Positions 31,283 through 42,537 of a stretch of 64,000 bases of DNA are shown here, one piece after another (the first letter of the stretch is position 1; each line of letters begins with the position of its first letter). The stretch is from positions 1,434,001 to 1,498,000 of the forward strand of contig JAOWCC010000916.1 in the NCBI GenBank assembly GCA_030867875.1, in the 5' to 3' direction. The notes beneath the pieces were generated by a model. The model was not told where the DNA came from. It saw nothing but the letters and a program-made list of their open reading frames with translations, and made no database searches. The DNA is from Actinernus sp. WN-2022 (taxonomy: Eukaryota > Cnidaria > Anthozoa > Actiniaria > Actinernidae). Both the position numbers and the translations under genes were made by a program.

Positions 31283-32135
31283 TCAAGCAAACGATAATAA
31301 ACAATGGTGTGAAAACTCCGTTAGACTAGAGACGGCGAAATAACTAACCAGCGCAAATATATTGGGAGAAACGATAGCGTAATCCACTACACTTGCTCCA
31401 TTATATGTTTGACACGTAAATTGGCCCATGTAATCACCCTTCGTTCTGCCGTTTAGAGCTATTAAATCATTTCCACAACATATCTCTGCCAAAGACCTAC
31501 CATAAGCATTAACCTGCACATCCCTTGAATTTCGCCCTTCAACTACCACTGTAACCGAATTAACACAACCTGTAACCGAATTAACACAACAGTTGACAGC
31601 ATCATCTACATAATCCGCCCATTCTTGCATTAAAATCCCCACATAAAATGATCTCACCTTTCCTGGCAAAGTTATAAATGCTTTCCTGTAAGCACTCAAA
31701 ATGATCTTTATCTAATCTACGTTCCCTGGAAGAGTTATTTGGAGGGACATATGCAGTACAAACAAAAATATCCTGATCCAAGTGAAAAAACTCCTTTTCG
31801 AGTTTCCACCAAATAAAGTCCTCACAACTTTCGTGATCAAGAAATTTTACACCTTTCCGCAAGTGTGACTTAACAAGGACCGTTATCCCTCCAGAATTCC
31901 TGCGAGCGTTAACTGGAGCTAACCAACACTTTGACAATGAATAAAATCCATCAATACCAAGATTCGTGGTACCATAAGGTAACCATGTTTCTACAAGACT
32001 AACAAAATCAAATTTATTGATTGTTGAAAGGAAGCTATTGTCATTCAACTTCCCCGCAAGCCCCTCAATATTCCAACAACCAAACCGCAAAAACGACGCG
32101 TTTGTCATAACAACCCACCGAAAATCTGCATACAC
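31283..32135 (-). pseudogene. LINE APE-type endonuclease
   Basis: The first segment (32135-31602) starts near 'LRFGCWNIEGLAGK', has the catalytic-type 'LVETWL', 'RRNSGGITVLVKSHL' and 'ILCGDFNARMG'. A frameshift near 31620 moves to 31699-31283 with 'GDYMGQFTCQTYNGASVVDY' and 'LTEFSHHCLLSF'. In APE endonucleases the last motif is normally SDH; here the aspartate is replaced by histidine. The frame then closes before the linker at 31129. A 21-bp tandem duplication ('ctgtaaccgaattaacacaac', 31549-31569 and 31570-31590) inserts seven repeated residues. The domain would nick target DNA for reverse transcription. It is broken in this copy. Confidence 0.75.
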
Positions 32136-32219
32136 ACACGCTCGTCCCTAACAGCCAACAAAACAAAAGGAAAGAATCTAAAAACCTAAAGCCATAAGAC
32201 CATGTTATTAATAATAATA

Positions 32220-32224
<5 letters not shown>

Positions 32225-32255
<31 letters not shown>
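32225..32255. repeat. (TA)n microsatellite
   Basis: Pure TA run of about 31 bp. Confidence 0.95.
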
Positions 32256-32262
<7 letters not shown>

Positions 32263-32321
32263 CAAATGAAGTAAGACGATGTTTAAACGATAGCCACAGT
32301 ATACAGTATATACAGTATATA

Positions 32322-32504
32322 CAGTCGTTGCCGTTAATGTTGTCCTAGACATATCCACATATTGATTTATAGCCTTTGTTTAGTTCGCACCTTTTACACA
32401 AAGAACGGTAATCAGCCGTGAACGCGCCCTTTGTATTTGGTCACAATGGTTAACGCTCTTGCTTACCAGTTCGAAGCCCCGAGTTCAAGTCTTAGTATCG
32501 GCAT
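32322..32504 (+). repeat. left arm, tRNA-like unit
   Basis: Starts CAGTCGTTGCCGTTAATGTT and ends 'agtatcggcat'; B-box-like GTTCAAGTC at about 32483-32491. Confidence 0.7.
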
Positions 32505-33430
32505 CGTATCTTCTTTTTTGTTTTCTTTTTTGTTTTTTCTTGTTTTTACCCCTTGTCTTTTTGTTTTGTTTACATATGTTTCTTTTTCCAGTTTCTTTTT
32601 TTATATTGGATAAGAACGGACGATGTAGCTAAAATAATACTGTCAACCTGAAACGGTCTCAACTTTCCCAGACTTTCGAAGTAGATAATTATACCAGCAC
32701 TGACTGAGTACGCCCAAATTACGCTATTTTCGTTTAGAACGGTGTAGCGATTCTGTTGATGGTTGTGGGTTTGAAAAAGCGTAATTTGTTTTTCTTACAC
32801 TGTGCCGGGCTTACATGTATATACCAGAAACAGTTTTGAAAATACTAGATACCCACTGATTCAAAGTATTATATCTTTGTTTAGAAGTAGGAAGCGATTT
32901 TAGCAAGTGTTATGAATTTCATTCGTACTGATTTTCTGAACATAGGCAGACTGAGCGAGCGATCGACCTCGAGATTTCGAAAACATCGGCCGCGAGACAC
33001 GGAGCAGACAGTTTTGAAAATATCCGGCAGTCCAGAAATTGTCCAGAATTCTCTTTGAAACCCATAGTAATGCTTGCATAAGTTGACGAAGCTTTTTTCT
33101 TTGTGAAGGAAAAGAACTCACATGGAATTAAAGCCGTGTACTCGGCGTAAGGTTTACGAGTGTTTGACAAACGATAACAACCTTTTGAAGCTACGCCATG
33201 GACGATGTCGATGATCAAAATACTACATTCCCTGCAGCAGTCGAAGCTTTTGCAAAGAAATGTTCGAACATCCCTTAATAAAATATATGTGGATGATAGG
33301 TGTCCTCGGCATTTCAAAGGTTAAAAAGAACTCCGTTCTTGTTGTCACGTTTGAAATAAAAGCTTTTAAGGGAATGCAGTCATAAATAAAGGGGGAAAAT
33401 AAATGAAAAAAATCTTCGCAGTAACAAAAA

Positions 33431-33621
33431 TGCCGATACTGAGACTTGCACTCGGGGCTTCGAACTGGTAAGCAAGAGCGTTAACCATTAGGTTCTTTGT
33501 TACCAAATACAAAGGGCGCGTTTACGGCTGATTACCGTTCTTTATGTAAAAGGTGCGAACTGAACAAAGGCTATAAATCCATATGTGCATATGTCTGGGA
33601 CAACATTAACGGCAACGACTG
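33431..33621 (-). repeat. right arm, tRNA-like unit
   Basis: Reverse complement of the left arm. Its B-box-like stretch reads GTGCAAGTC, one mismatch from consensus. Confidence 0.7.
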
Positions 33622-33861
33622 TATATATATATACAGCCGTTTGCAAAAATTCTGACCCCCCTCACCATATATAAATATATATAAAAAATGTATCAAACAT
33701 TATGGGATACCTATAATAATAATAATAATGATGATGAATTTATTCATTTATCTGTCTATCCGCAGTTATGAAGATGGTTGTTGACAAAGAACTGATGCAG
33801 CAACTTATCCTCTTGTTGTCATAGAACTGTATATGTGTAAATATGTATTAAAAATAAATGA

Positions 33862-33951
33862 GTAATAGCAAATTAAAATACAAACCGGTCGCTGGACGCT
33901 GTAAATCGACCCAACAAAATTACCGGTTTTTGTATTTTAATTTGCTATTGC
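33862..33951. repeat. inverted repeat, 28-bp arms
   Basis: 'gtaatagcaaattaaaatac..accggt' and its reverse complement 'accggt..gtattttaatttgctattgc' flank a 32-bp loop. A short fold-back element near a trinucleotide tail (33715-33736). Confidence 0.75.
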
Positions 33952-34177
33952 TCTTGCTACTGACGTGTGATCAAAACCTTGCTGGCCAAAATGCCAGAAT
34001 TTCACGGTTAAACATATTAGTTCATTACCGTCAAAGACAAAGAAAAACAAAGCCTATTATGTTTCTTTGTGTCTACCAAAGCAACAACTGTCAAAAAAGT
34101 TTGACGGAAATATAAAGGATATATATATATGATATATATAAGTCTTTGGCAGAGTTTTTTTGTTTCAGTGTATATAT

Positions 34178-37100
34178 ATCTAACTTGATTTTCCAAAAGG
34201 TGGTCACCATGCATCACACTGGATTTATCAGACATTTCAGACTAGCTCCCAGGCTCCTGGAAATCTGACAGTAAAAATGCTGGTTAAGTAGCGTAGGTGA
34301 CACCGCCCATACCCTGGGCTTGGTGCACAACCCGTCCACCCGATCCTGTATATATATATTTCCCCCACCCTTCCTGGATTAATTGGCGTTAAAGCTTAAT
34401 GACATAATATATTATGGCCTTATAGCTCTATAAGACAGGGCTAATGCATGCATATGGCTCTAATTAATGGCAGACGTCCTGATTGGATGTGGCCCTAATG
34501 GCATGTACATAAGTTAAGCAGTGTCCCAGAAATAATTATTGATGAGACCACCTTTTGGAAAATCCGGTTAGATATTGCCCACAAATGATTATATTTTATA
34601 TACCGCATATTACCTGGCCCGACTACATTAATTGTTTGTACCTGATACAGATGTCCAGTCCTCGATTGGCAGATTTCAAAGCATTATCTAACTTGATTTT
34701 CCAAAAGGTGGTCACCATCACACTGGATTTATCAGACATTTCAGACTAGCTCCCAGGCTCCTGGAAATCTGACAGTAAAAATGCTGGTTAAGTAGCGTAG
34801 GTGACACCGCCCATACCCTGGGCTTGGTGCACAACCCGTCCACCCGATCCTGTATATATATATTTCCCCCACCCTTCCTGGATTAATTGGCGTTAAAGCT
34901 TAATGACATAATATATTATGGCCTTATAGCTCTATAAGACAGGGCTAATGCATGCATATGGCTCTAATTAATGGCAGACGTCCTGATTGGATGTGGCCCT
35001 AATGGCATGTACATAAGTTAAGCAGTGTCCCAGAAATAATTATTGATGAGACCACCTTTTGGAAAATCCGGTTAGATATTGCCCACAAATGATTATATTT
35101 TATATACCGCATATTACCTGGCCCGACTACATTAATTGTTTGTACCTGATACAGATGTCCAGTCCTCGATTGGCAGATTTCAAAGCATTATCTAACTTGA
35201 TTTTCCAAAAGGTGGTCACCATCACACTGGATTTATCAGACATTTCAGACTAGCTCCCAGGCTCCTGGAAATCTGACAGTAAAAATGCTGGTTAAGTAGC
35301 GTAGGTGACACCGCCCATACCCTGGGCTTGGTGCACAACCCGTCCACCCGATCCTGTATATATATATTTCCCCCACCCTTCCTGGATTAATTGGCGTTAA
35401 AGCTTAATGACATAATATAGTATGGCCTTATAGCTCTATAAGACAGGGCTAATGCATGCATATGGCTCTAATTAATGGCAGACGTCCTGATTGGATGTGG
35501 CCCTAATGGCATGTACATAAGTTAAGCAGTGTCCCAGAAATAATTATTGATGAGACCACCTTTTGGAAAATCCGGTTAGATATTGCCCACAAATGATTAT
35601 ATTTTATATACCGCATATTACCTGGCCCGACTACATTAATTGTTTGTACCTGATACAGATGTCCAGTCCTCGATTGGCAGATTTCAAAGCATTATCTAAC
35701 TTGATTTTCCAAAAGGTGGTCACCATCACACTGGATTTATCAGACATTTCAGACTAGCTCCCAGGCTCCTGGAAATCTGACAGTAAAAATGCTGGTTAAG
35801 TAGCGTAGGTGACACCGCCCATACCCTGGGCTTGGTGCACAACCCGTCCACCCGATCCTGTATATATATATTTCCCCCACCCTTCCTGGATTAATTGGCG
35901 TTAAAGCTTAATGACATAATATATTATGGCCTTATAGCTCTATAAGACAGGGCTAATGCATGCATATGGCTCTAATTAATGGCAGACGTCCTGATTGGAT
36001 GTGGCCCTAATGGCATGTACATAAGTTAAGCAGTGTCCCAGAAATAATTATTGATGAGACCACCTTTTGGAAAATCCGGTTAGATATTGCCCACAAATGA
36101 TTATATTTTATATACCGCATATTACCTGGCCCGACTACATTAATTGTTTGTACCTGATACAGATGTCCAGTCCTCGATTGGCAGATTTCAAAGCATTATC
36201 TAACTTGATTTTCCAAAAGGTGGTCACCATCACACTGGATTTATCAGACATTTCAGACTAGCTCCCAGGCTCCTGGAAATCTGACAGTAAAAATGCTGGT
36301 TAAGTAGCGTAGGTGACACCGCCCATACCCTGGGCTTGGTGCACAACCCGTCCACCCGATCCTGTATATATATATTTCCCCCACCCTTCCTGGATTAATT
36401 GGCGTTAAAGCTTAATGACATAATATATTATGGCCTTATAGCTCTATAAGACAGGGCTAATGCATGCATATGGCTCTAATTAATGGCAGACGTCCTGATT
36501 GGATGTGGCCCTAATGGCATGTACATAAGTTAAGCAGTGTCCCAGAAATAATTATTGATGAGACCACCTTTTGGAAAATCCGGTTAGATATTGCCCACAA
36601 ATGATTATATTTTATATACCGCATATTACCTGGCCCGACTACATTAATTGTTTGTACCTGACACAGATGTCCAGTCCTCGATTGGCAGATTTCAAAGCAT
36701 TATCTAACTTGATTTTCCAAAAGGTGGTCACCATCACACTGGATTTATCAGACATTTCAGACTAGCTCCCAGGCTCCTGGAAATCTGACAGTAAAAATGC
36801 TGGTTAAGTAGCGTAGGTGACACCGCCCATACCCTGGGCTTGGTGCACAACCCGTCCACCCGATCCTGTATATATATATTTCCCCCACCCTTCCTGGATT
36901 AATTGGCGTTAAAGCTTAATGACATAATATATTATGGCCTTATAGCTCTATAAGACAGGGCTAATGCATGCATATGGCTCTAATTAATGGCAGACGTCCT
37001 GATTGGATGTGGCCCTAATGGCATGTACATAAGTTAAGCAGTGTCCCAGAAATAATTATTGATGAGACCACCTTTTGGAAAATCCGGTTAGATATTGCCC

Positions 37101-37711
37101 ACAAATGATTATATTTTATATACCGCATATTACCTGGCCCGACTACATTAATTGTTTGTACCTGATACAGATGTCCAGTCCTCGATTGGCAGATTTCAAA
37201 GCATTATCTAACTTGATTTTCCAAAAGGTGGTCACCATCACACTGGATTTATCAGACATTTCAGACTAGCTCCCAGGCTCCTGGAAATCTGACAGTAAAA
37301 ATGCTGGTTAAGTAGCGTAGGTGACACCGCCCATACCCTGGGCTTGGTGCACAACCCGTCCACCTGATCCTGTATATATATATTTCCCCCACCCTTCCTG
37401 GATTAATTGGCGTTAAAGCTTAATGACATAATATATTATGGCCTTATAGCTCTATAAGACAGGGCTAATGCATGCATATGGCTCTAATTAATGGCAGACG
37501 TCCTGATTGCATGTGCCCTAATGGCATGTACATAAGTTAAGCAGTGTCCCAGAAATAATTATTGATGAGACCACCTTTTGGAAAATCCGGTTAGATATTG
37601 CCCACAAATGATTATATTTTATATACCGCATATTACCTGGCCCGACTACATTAATTGTTTGTACCTGATACAGATGTCCAGTCCTCGATTGGCAGATTTT
37701 CAAGCATTAAT
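34178..37711. repeat. satellite array, seven units of 504 bp
   Basis: Equivalent points recur at 34555, 35059, 35563, 36067, 36571, 37075 and 37578: six steps, five of exactly 504 bp and the last 503 bp. Units are almost identical: I find single-base changes such as 'ctgacacag' in the fifth and 'cacctgatcc' late in the array, plus a 4-bp 'gcat' insertion in the first. Each unit contains an inner fold-back: 'gaccaccttttggaaaatc' and, about 125 bp on, 'gattttccaaaaggtggtc'. So the monomer may descend from a MITE with flanks. The 64-codon ORF in each unit is a by-product of sequence identity. Confidence 0.95.
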
Positions 37712-37767
37712 TAATGCTTTGAAATCTGCCAATCGAGGACTGGACATTTGTATCAGGTACAAACAAT
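37654..37767. repeat. 114-bp palindrome ending the satellite
   Basis: Arms of 57 bp about the centre 'gcattaa|ttaatgc' (37710/37711) with about three mismatches. The left arm is the last satellite unit; the right arm is the same satellite stretch in reverse. The array thus ends by turning back on itself. Confidence 0.9.
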
Positions 37768-39149
37768 GTACTCATTTGTGATTGGATCATGCATTAAGGG
37801 TTGATCAAAATATTCTCATTGAAAGCTACCATTTCAGTGCCACAACATGCTGTGTCATACGTCAGAGCTGTAACATCACCACCAGGGTTGTCAGTAGAAA
37901 TTGAGACAAGAGCTAGGCTACACAGTGTTTCACAGGTGGTTACAAGATTGAGAGAGAATTAGGTTAAAATGTGATAAATGAAGGTAAATTTGGGGAAAAT
38001 GGACTGCTATTTTTAACTGACTGCTGGATGAATTCGCTGTTTGCCTTCTTCTACTGACATTTTAGTCACAACCAGTGACCACTTACACAAAATCTGCTCT
38101 ATTACATCAGTTGTTTACAGTACATACCGAGGGGACTCTGCACAACTTGCTCACAGCCAAGTTGGTACACAATTTGTCTGAGTGATATCTCTCTGGCTCT
38201 TCAATACACGTTTTTATCCTTGGCCCTGTTCAGGAGATCGATGAGGAAAACACCGTATCATGAAATTCCATGTCTACAGACTACAGTGTATAAATTAAGC
38301 GATACATCAAACATTTTGATTCAATACTCTACTCTGCTTGGGCTAGCTCTGGTAAAAGCACTATGAAGTATAAAAAAGTGCTTGATAATAATAATAATTA
38401 AAAATTGAAAATAACATATGTCATTATAATTATTATTATTACTTCTTTCCTATCATTCCCTTGAGTCCCTAAACACACAGCAAAACTTTGTGATGATGGG
38501 TCCATGCAGGCCTATATATACACATACACACTATATTCTTATTTGTGCAATCTGCACAATTATGTACACTAAGCAATTATTGGATGCGGTTGAGCATAAT
38601 CATAGTGAAAATTATCAAGACGGAGGTCTGCGTTAATTCACAGACCGAGGTCTTGATACTGTTTTCTCTATCATGTCAAAACCGAATTCAATAATAATAT
38701 TGTTTTATTATACATTTTTTATAACTAGCTCAAGTTTTAGCAAAACAAAAAGCTATCGAAAACAAAGCCAAATGAAACGCTGTATAAAATTGGTTTATTT
38801 ATGATTGAATATCTGATTCAAGATGTTTTCTTTCTTATTCAAGCTAAATAAAATATTGCATTTATTTTACAAGTTTGGGAGAAAGGAATGACTACAAACA
38901 TTAGCTGTCAGCACTTAAAATAGCATTAAATGGCTCAAAATAATGAAATAATTCAGTGCCCTGCTTTAAATCTAGTGTAAAATTGTCATATTTGCTAATA
39001 TCATCGAGCGCTAATTATTATCTGGCGCCTAGCAATTCAATTCACCATGTGAGCTGATAATCATAAGACTAGCTAGGACCAATCGTTAAAAATGTTGATA
39101 TAGCAATTATAGTCCTATGACCTCACACATAGGGATGTATAGAATATAA
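37768..39149. other. non-coding; AT-rich with small hairpins
   Basis: No gene recognised. Contains 'gataataataataatta ... taattattattattac' (38384-38442) and an imperfect hairpin 'atcaagacggaggtctgcg ... acagaccgaggtcttgat' at 38613-38656. Confidence 0.4.
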
Positions 39150-39426
39150 GGGACCATTCATTATTTATGCCAGGGGGTGGGCTGGCAAGATCCATCATAA
39201 GCCTAAACAAAACCTCTTGACCCCCTTCCAAGGAAAAGCAAAAACTCATGACCCCTCTAGATGTAATTTGAAAAATAGCCCCCCACCCCCACATTTAATT
39301 GTTTCCATATTTTCTGATGACCCCCCCTCGAGTGTCCTGAATTTATCGTGCCCCCCCCCCCCCCCCCCCCCTCCCCACACCTCATTCTTGCCAGCCCACC
39401 CCCTGGCATAAATAATGAATGGTCCC
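39150..39426. mobile_element. Harbinger-type MITE, 277 bp
   Basis: Perfect terminal inverted repeats of about 38 bp starting GGGACCATTCATTATTTATG, flanked by TAA on both sides (39147-39149, 39427-39429). A 3-bp TWA target duplication and GGG ends are typical of PIF/Harbinger elements (family knowledge). The interior is C-rich, including a run near 39350-39371, and non-coding. Confidence 0.85.
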
Positions 39427-40299
39427 TAAGGTTCTCTCAGCACATCTGCTGTACATGTAGTTCATGCTTTTATAGCCATTAATCTGGCAAGCAATATTTA
39501 GCAATACCACTATCATATATACTTGTTAATTCCACTGCAGCAATAGCACTATTTTTTATTAGCAAAAACATGTTACTGTTAGATAGGTATCAAGCAAAAC
39601 GATTATCCCCAAATGCCCAGGATGTGGTGGGCAAGACATAATTGGGAGATTACTGAAGCAAGCTCCCCCTGACCCCGAGGCGAACAAAAGAGAAAAAACG
39701 AATACGGTAACTGCTCTTGAGAAGGAGTGTTTGACTTAGAAATAGAAGAAGAAAATTCCGTGTTTTTAAAATTAATATAATTAATCCAACTCTGTCATCT
39801 GTGTCAGTTTAATTGTCGCTATAAATCTGCCAGTTCTGGTATTTAGATTTTAGAATTTATTTTAGGGGAAGAAAGAAATTTAGTCACGATTCAGGACAAC
39901 ATAACTTAACTCATGTTATTACATTCTGCTCCATTATCATTTAAACTATTTTTGTAGATACTAAGAAGGTAGACTCACCCGTTTACAGGCTCGGAATATG
40001 TGAAGGTATTAGAAATGAGCGAGATATCTGCATGTGAATACAGTCATTACACGTGCAAGGCCGCTGTGCATTGTTGTTCATGATATCAAACCAGGCACCC
40101 CAAGCTTTATTGTTATGATATTATGAGGTATGTATGGGATAAATCTAGAATGGTACTAAAATAGTAATAGTCATGAAAGTTTACCTGTGCGTTGAGAAGT
40201 TGTTTATCTTCCCCAATTATGTACTTAAACTTGGTGTGAGTCAATTGTTTTACCCTCCCCAGCGTATTTCCCATGCCTTCTCGCTTGGGTTCCCTGTGT

Positions 40300-40392
40300 A
40301 TTACTCCTCGTGTATTACCGGATGGTGTAATTTGCGGCTCGACGGCTTGACGGCTCGACGGCTTGACGGAATGGCGGAATAACATTTTTTTT
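40300..40392 (-). repeat. 'gacggctc' minisatellite with flanks (partner 43735-43835)
   Basis: Repeats of 'gctcgacg/gcttgacg' flanked by 'gatggtgtaatttgcgg' and 'gcggaataacat'. The same flanks and motif occur in inverse orientation at 43735-43835, so flank plus array is a mobile dispersed unit. Confidence 0.65.
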
Positions 40393-41409
40393 TTCAGAGG
40401 CTTTGTAAGAAGTGCAAACATACATACGTACACTTTATTTATCCTCAAATTTACAGAGTAGCTGAAATAAGCTAACGTTTCGAAACGTTTGAAACAGGGA
40501 CAATTGACGAAAAGGCTAATTGATCTGTTTCATATAAATATAAACTTTGATAGACCCAGCTGGCAATTGGAGGATTTGCAAGAGCTCCAGTTTAACTTTT
40601 TTTAAACCTTTTTCAAAGTTCTTACTCGACAAAGCTTAAAGGGGAATTATGCCGTTGAGTGTGCTGCAGAAGTTTCTTTTCCCTGAAACTTTTCTCGGCT
40701 TTCTTTATTTCCCCGGGGGTCTTCCCTGTTTAACTTCCGTTTAATACTTACTTGCATTTGTGTGAATGCAATACAATTTTATTTGAGTTTTTAGTATGGG
40801 TCTGTACAATGTGCGAGGCATGCGAGCCAGCGATGCGAGCCATGAAAAATATATATAATTAATCAAAAACAAAATTTAGTCAGACAAATAAAATTCAATC
40901 GATTATTTCCAGTACTGATGTCATTATTCAGTTGACCGGGAATAGGGAAAGTTGTGTTAAAGGAAAAAAATGGCGTTTAAAATTAAAGACATGATCTGTC
41001 GCAGTGTGGAAATTTCGAAGATCGGCTGAGCCAAGTCCAAGAGAATTTGACTTTCTTTCCGATTAACGATAAAAAGCAAGCATTTTTGACGACCTTTCGG
41101 AATCAGTATTCTCCAGATACAGAACCGAGATGAACAGATCAGACCGAAACAAACAGAACAGAGATGAACAGACTGATGTTTTTAATACGGACATGAATCG
41201 AATTAGTGCAGAACTGAATAAACTACTTTTCGGATTGCAAAAACAATTTATCGAACTGCAAATGACGTGAACAAACTAGTAGGATAAAGAAGAAAAGTAT
41301 TAAACCGGAAAAAAACGACAGAACAAGAAAAACGAGCGAAACTGAACTCTGAGAGGAAATTATAAAATTGGCCGGACCCCTGTGGAAACATCAACAAAGG
41401 GTGACTTTC

Positions 41410-41470
41410 GATTCTCGCTGGAAAATCGTCGATTCTCGCTGGAAAATCGTCGATTCTCGCTGGAAAATCG
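41410..41470. repeat. 21-bp tandem repeat, three copies
   Basis: 'gattctcgctggaaaatcgtc' three times (the last copy 19 bp). Confidence 0.9.
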
Positions 41471-42121
41471 ATGGAAACAACGGTTGTCACGGTTTCTGTT
41501 TAGAAGTCGCATGTGTGTTACAGAACTGTTGACGTTTCATGGGTTTAGCGCTATGGATTCGGGAACGCACTGACATACAGCTATGTCGATTGTATTGTAG
41601 AGCGGCCATATCGAATGTATATTGGAACAAGAGCCCACTGGACTTTCACTCGGGCCACTATATATTCATCAGGATACATTTTGCATGTCCCATCTTTATG
41701 GAGGAATGGGTACTCCCATAAAGAAATTGTTTTCAGTGTCCAAGGGAAGCACCATTAGAAATGTGGACGGGGGAGGTAGGACTTCCTCAAGCTAAGATGC
41801 ACATTTTGTTCGTCGCTGGAAGCGGATCAGAGAAACTAAGTAATATATTGAACTGAATTGTGATTGTAATCGAAATATTGTAAATTAGAATTAGAAAGGA
41901 CTTAGCTGTGAATAACTGTGAGGGTAAAGAGAACAAAATAAAACTTACAGCGAGGTATACGCTGGTATAAAAATAAAAACGTTTCATTTTTCTAGGGATC
42001 CAGTAGCAGGGGTCCACGTTTCGTCGACTGACTCGGGTTCCTGTAAACGGAAAATTTGATTTTTCCACCTCAAAAAGCATTTACCATTGCAGGAACTCTA
42101 ATCTCAATTTTCTTACTTTTT

Positions 42122-42186
42122 CTTGCAACTCGCATTTTTAAACTTGCAACTCGCATTTTTCAACTCGCATTTTTCAACTCGCATCA
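42122..42186. repeat. 'aactcgcattttt' minisatellite
   Basis: Four to five copies of 'caactcgcattttt' with small spacers. Confidence 0.8.
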
Positions 42187-42459
42187 AATCCATTCTCCAA
42201 GTTGACTGACAACCAGTAAGCAAAGCACACACTGGCGGAAGCTGAATACTTACCTTCTCACATTCATTTGCAACGAAAACCCCAAAACCCTAGCCCTGAA
42301 AACACATGGTAATTCGAGCCACCGACATAAAATCCGCGGCTGAACTGAATATCAATAGCAAAGTTTTTTGCAACAGTTGGTTACATTGTACAACGTGTCG
42401 TGTGAATGGGATTGGTGCCTGTACCAAGCATTTTGGCCAAGTGTCTACACCCTAAATTT

Positions 42460-42537
42460 GGTCCGCGGACCCAAACGTTTTCGGCACGACACCTATTTTT
42501 GTCGTGTACATATGAGCATTTCTGGGTCCGCGGACCC
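42460..42537. repeat. paired palindromes GGTCCGCGGACC
   Basis: The 12-bp perfect palindrome occurs at 42460-42471 and 42525-42536 (14 bp with flanking G/C in the second). The 53-bp spacer contains 'cacgac...gtcgtg'. It could be a protein-binding pair or chance within a repeat. Confidence 0.6.

Larger units (their letters stand above)
28310..32140 (-). mobile_element. LINE with endonuclease and RT, decayed
   Basis: A minus-strand non-LTR retrotransposon of 3.8 kb whose 3' end is an ATT-type tail ('ataataataataaac' on the plus strand near 28312). It carries an APE-type endonuclease followed by a reverse transcriptase and a C-terminal Cys motif. No ORF1 or clear 5' UTR is visible above 32140, so it may be 5'-truncated or of a single-ORF type. 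At least two frameshifts and three stops show it is dead. Confidence 0.8.
32322..33621. mobile_element. 1.3-kb inverted-repeat element with tRNA-like arms
   Basis: Arms of about 185 bp (32322-32504 and 33431-33621) are reverse complements with roughly 93% identity. The right arm has a small insertion near 33490-33505. Outer ends adjoin 'tatacag/ctgtata' TA-rich sequence on both sides. Each arm contains a tRNA-like stretch, 'aatggttaacgctcttgctt' then 'cgagttcaagtct', in which GTTCAAGTC fits a pol III B box. The 926-bp centre has no convincing gene. It could be a large fold-back transposon or two SINE copies inserted in opposite orientations. Confidence 0.65.

Noticed and set aside
32431..32613. 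60-codon ORF starting inside the left arm of the inverted-repeat element
   Set aside because: Its coding part is a T-rich run (phenylalanine/serine/leucine) after the tRNA-like unit; no sign of selection.
34540..34580. Possible hammerhead ribozyme core in the 504-bp satellite (TGATGAG followed by GGAAAA)
   Set aside because: Tandem repeats with hammerheads exist in animals, but stem II does not pair properly, the GAAA box is displaced and no matching stems I and III are visible. A covariance-model scan would settle it.
34178..37711. CRISPR-like array
   Set aside because: The repeats are 504 bp, contiguous and without variable spacers, in an animal genome.
34555..37781. Seven identical 64-codon ORFs in the satellite
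   Set aside because: Their conservation only reflects near-identical DNA; no start context, domain or codon-level selection can be seen.
39217..39411. Proline-rich ORF
   Set aside because: It is the C-rich interior of the Harbinger-type MITE.
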